Source: Actinomycetota bacterium (lineage in GTDB: Bacteria; Actinomycetota; UBA4738; G016210805). Taken from it: a stretch of DNA of 7,282 nucleotides. Every line of letters begins with the position of its first letter. The stretch's first letter is position 1. Where the stretch lies: contig JACQTL010000039.1 in NCBI GenBank assembly GCA_016210805.1, positions 1 to 7,282 on the forward strand, written 5' to 3'. Positions 6,083-7,282 of the stretch are shown piece after piece. The notes under the pieces are model-generated. The model saw only the letters and a list, made by a program, of their open reading frames with translations. It was not told the origin of the DNA and made no database searches. Both the position numbers and the translations under genes were made by a program.

Positions 6083-6933
6083 GGGCGAGCCTCCCGGGGA
6101 GAGCGGGTGGCGCACGCTATCATCCGGCCATCGACGCGCCTCCCGAACGACGCGCCGCGGGGTCGCCTCCGGCCGACCTCGCCGACCAGCCCGCCGCCGA
6201 CGCGGGTGAGTTCGCCGTCCGGCTCCCCGTGTTCACGGGGCCGTTCCGGGCCCTGGCCGAGCTGATCCTGGAGCACCGCATGGACGTGTGCGACGTCCCC
6301 CTGGCCCGGATCACCGAGCGGTTCCTGGCCCGGGCCCGGGACGCCGAGACGTGGTCCCTGGAGGAGGCCACCTGGTTCCTGGCGGTGTGCTCGGCCTTCC
6401 TGGAGCTCAAGGTGGGGCGACTGATGCCCAGGCACACCGAGCCGCTGGAGGAGGACCTCCTGGGCGGCCCGAGCCCCGACCTGGCCTTCGCCCGGAGCCT
6501 CGAGCTGGCCGCTTTCCGCCGGGTGGCCGTCGACCTGGTCCGGACGATGGAGGAGGCGGCCGCCTACCTCACCCGGGCCGCCGGCCCGCCGCCGGAGCTC
6601 GCCCACCTCTACCCCGACCCCATGGAGAAGGTCACCCCCGACCTCCTGGCCAGCACGGCCGGGTCGCTGCTCCGGCCGCCCCCGCCGGTGGACATGTCGC
6701 ACGTCCAACCGATCCGGGTGACCATGGCCCAGGCCCTCCGGGAGGTCACCGACCGCCTGGGCGGAGGAGGAGCGGTGCGGTTCCGGGACCTGGTGGCCGA
6801 CTGCGAGGAGCGGATCCACGTCGTGGTCCGGTTCCTGGCCCTCCTGGAGCTGTACCGCGACGGCAAGGTGGAGCTCTCCCAGGCCCGGACGTTCGGGGAG
6901 ATAGAGATAACGTGGCAGGAGGAGGCACGGTGA
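6049..6933 (+). CDS. scpA: segregation and condensation protein A (start uncertain)
   Basis: ScpA is the kleisin subunit that, with ScpB, bridges SMC heads in the bacterial condensin for chromosome organisation and segregation. The conserved body begins at E-F-A-V-R-L-P-V-F-T-G-P-F (from base 6208), followed by M-D-V-C-D-V-P-L-A-R-I-T (from 6280) and S-A-F-L-E-L-K (from 6391), all in the SMC-coiled-coil-binding N-terminal region. The C-terminal winged helix covers roughly 6724-6930 and includes F-L-A-L-L-E-L and F-G-E-I-E-I. The start is unresolved. In-frame GTG codons occur only at 6049 (34-base overlap with the M50 gene, no ribosome binding site; used here, 294 residues) and 6229 (inside the conserved region, too late). 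A GTG with a good Shine-Dalgarno at 6107 is in the wrong frame. The signature usually written F-E-G-P-L-D-L-L-L reads F-T-G-P-F-R-A-L-A. The stop overlaps scpB by 4 bases. Confidence 0.88.
   Translation: MRPPGRGELPLRASLPGRAGGARYHPAIDAPPERRAAGSPPADLADQPAADAGEFAVRLPVFTGPFRALAELILEHRMDVCDVPLARITERFLARARDAETWSLEEATWFLAVCSAFLELKVGRLMPRHTEPLEEDLLGGPSPDLAFARSLELAAFRRVAVDLVRTMEEAAAYLTRAAGPPPELAHLYPDPMEKVTPDLLASTAGSLLRPPPPVDMSHVQPIRVTMAQALREVTDRLGGGGAVRFRDLVADCEERIHVVVRFLALLELYRDGKVELSQARTFGEIEITWQEEAR
6118..6123 (+). promoter_or_regulatory. -10-like element before the scpA body
   Basis: TATCAT fits the TAnnnT pattern of actinobacterial -10 elements and is the most AT-rich spot in the surrounding sequence. 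No -35 element is visible at 16-18 bases upstream. A transcript would start near 6130, within the segment that encodes the N-terminal extension of ScpA. If real, it could give the scpAB genes their own promoter. Confidence 0.25.
6917..6925 (+). promoter_or_regulatory. ribosome binding site of scpB
   Basis: AGGAGGAGG inside the end of scpA places a perfect AGGAGG (6917-6922) 7 bases before the GTG at 6930. It is the strongest Shine-Dalgarno in the window and decides the scpB start. Confidence 0.85.
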
Positions 6934-7282
6934 CGGGAGGCGGGGACGTGGACCGGTCCGAGGTGACGCGCGCGGTGGAGGCCGTGCTCTTCGTATCCGA
7001 CGAGCCCCTCACCACCGCGGTCCTGGCCCAGGCGGTCGACGTGCCCCGCCGGGTGGTGGAGGAGGTCCTGGTGGACCTGTCCTCCTCGTACGAGGACCGG
7101 GAGGCCGGGATCGTCCTGCGGAACGTGGCCGGCGGTTGGCGCCTGGCCACCCACCCGGCCGCCGCCCCCGCGGTGGAGGGGTTCGTGCTCTCCTCGCGGC
7201 ACGCCCGGCTGACCAGGGCGTCGCTGGAGACCCTGGCCATCGTGGCCTACAAGCAGCCGGTCACCCGCCACCAGGTCTCGGC
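6930..7282 (+). CDS. scpB: segregation and condensation protein B (partial at 3' side)
   Basis: The first 117 codons of ScpB are visible and the gene runs off the window. ScpB dimerises through winged-helix domains and binds the central part of the kleisin ScpA in the SMC-ScpAB condensin. The N-terminal winged helix begins with V-E-A-V-L-F-V-S-D-E-P-L (15-27). The segments V-L-R-N-V-A-G-G-W-R-L (62-72), F-V-L-S-S-R-H-A-R-L-T (85-95) and L-E-T-L-A-I-V-A-Y-K-Q-P-V-T (99-112) are strongly conserved family features and resemble actinobacterial ScpB in particular. The GTG start sits in a GTGA overlap with the scpA stop, and a perfect Shine-Dalgarno precedes it, so the two subunits are translationally coupled. 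No irregularity is visible in the part present. Confidence 0.96.
   Translation, partial: MTGGGDVDRSEVTRAVEAVLFVSDEPLTTAVLAQAVDVPRRVVEEVLVDLSSSYEDREAGIVLRNVAGGWRLATHPAAAPAVEGFVLSSRHARLTRASLETLAIVAYKQPVTRHQVS

Overview
The window is a densely packed stretch of chromosome from a very GC-rich bacterium, most likely a deep-branching member of the Actinomycetota. The grounds are the strong G/C preference at third codon positions, the near-exclusive use of GTG start codons, an actinobacterial-type small DksA/TraR protein, and the order pyrG - ald - xerD ... scpA - scpB, which from memory resembles the pyrG-xerD-scpAB neighbourhood of mycobacteria and streptomycetes. A very GC-rich Firmicutes-like lineage cannot be excluded from sequence alone. 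All genes lie on the + strand. I see no mobile element, CRISPR array, tRNA or rRNA.

Layout: (1) 1-257, the 3' end of pyrG (CTP synthase). (2) 258-388, the only clear intergenic region, GC-rich, with a hairpin and a possible promoter whose spacer is almost entirely a perfect 16-bp palindrome. (3) 389-1516, ald (L-alanine dehydrogenase). (4) 1526-2509, xerD (tyrosine recombinase for chromosome dimer resolution). (5) 2506-2865, a small DksA/TraR-family protein with one zinc-ligand cysteine replaced by arginine. (6) 2886-4055, deoB (phosphopentomutase). (7) 4081-5397, a pyrimidine-nucleoside/thymidine phosphorylase (deoA/pdp). (8) 5423-6082, an M50 (site-2 protease type) membrane metalloprotease. 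(9) about 6049-6933, scpA, with a well-supported body and 3' end but an unresolved start. (10) 6930 to the window edge, the 5' part of scpB.

Functionally there are three themes. PyrG, DeoA and DeoB serve pyrimidine nucleotide synthesis and nucleoside salvage: DeoA releases (deoxy)ribose-1-phosphate and DeoB isomerises it to the 5-phosphate. XerD and ScpA/ScpB serve chromosome segregation: dimer resolution at dif and SMC condensin loading. Ald, the DksA-like protein and the M50 protease are metabolic or regulatory companions. Spacing of 4-nt overlaps to about 25 nt from ald onward suggests one long, translationally coupled transcript, perhaps starting upstream of ald with a possible extra start before scpA.

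The window is mostly conserved housekeeping DNA and I do not see a new multi-gene system. The points most worth checking are the broken zinc finger of the DksA-like protein, the missing normal start codon of scpA, the mixed gene neighbourhood, and the Asn-to-Tyr change in the active-site region of the M50 protease.
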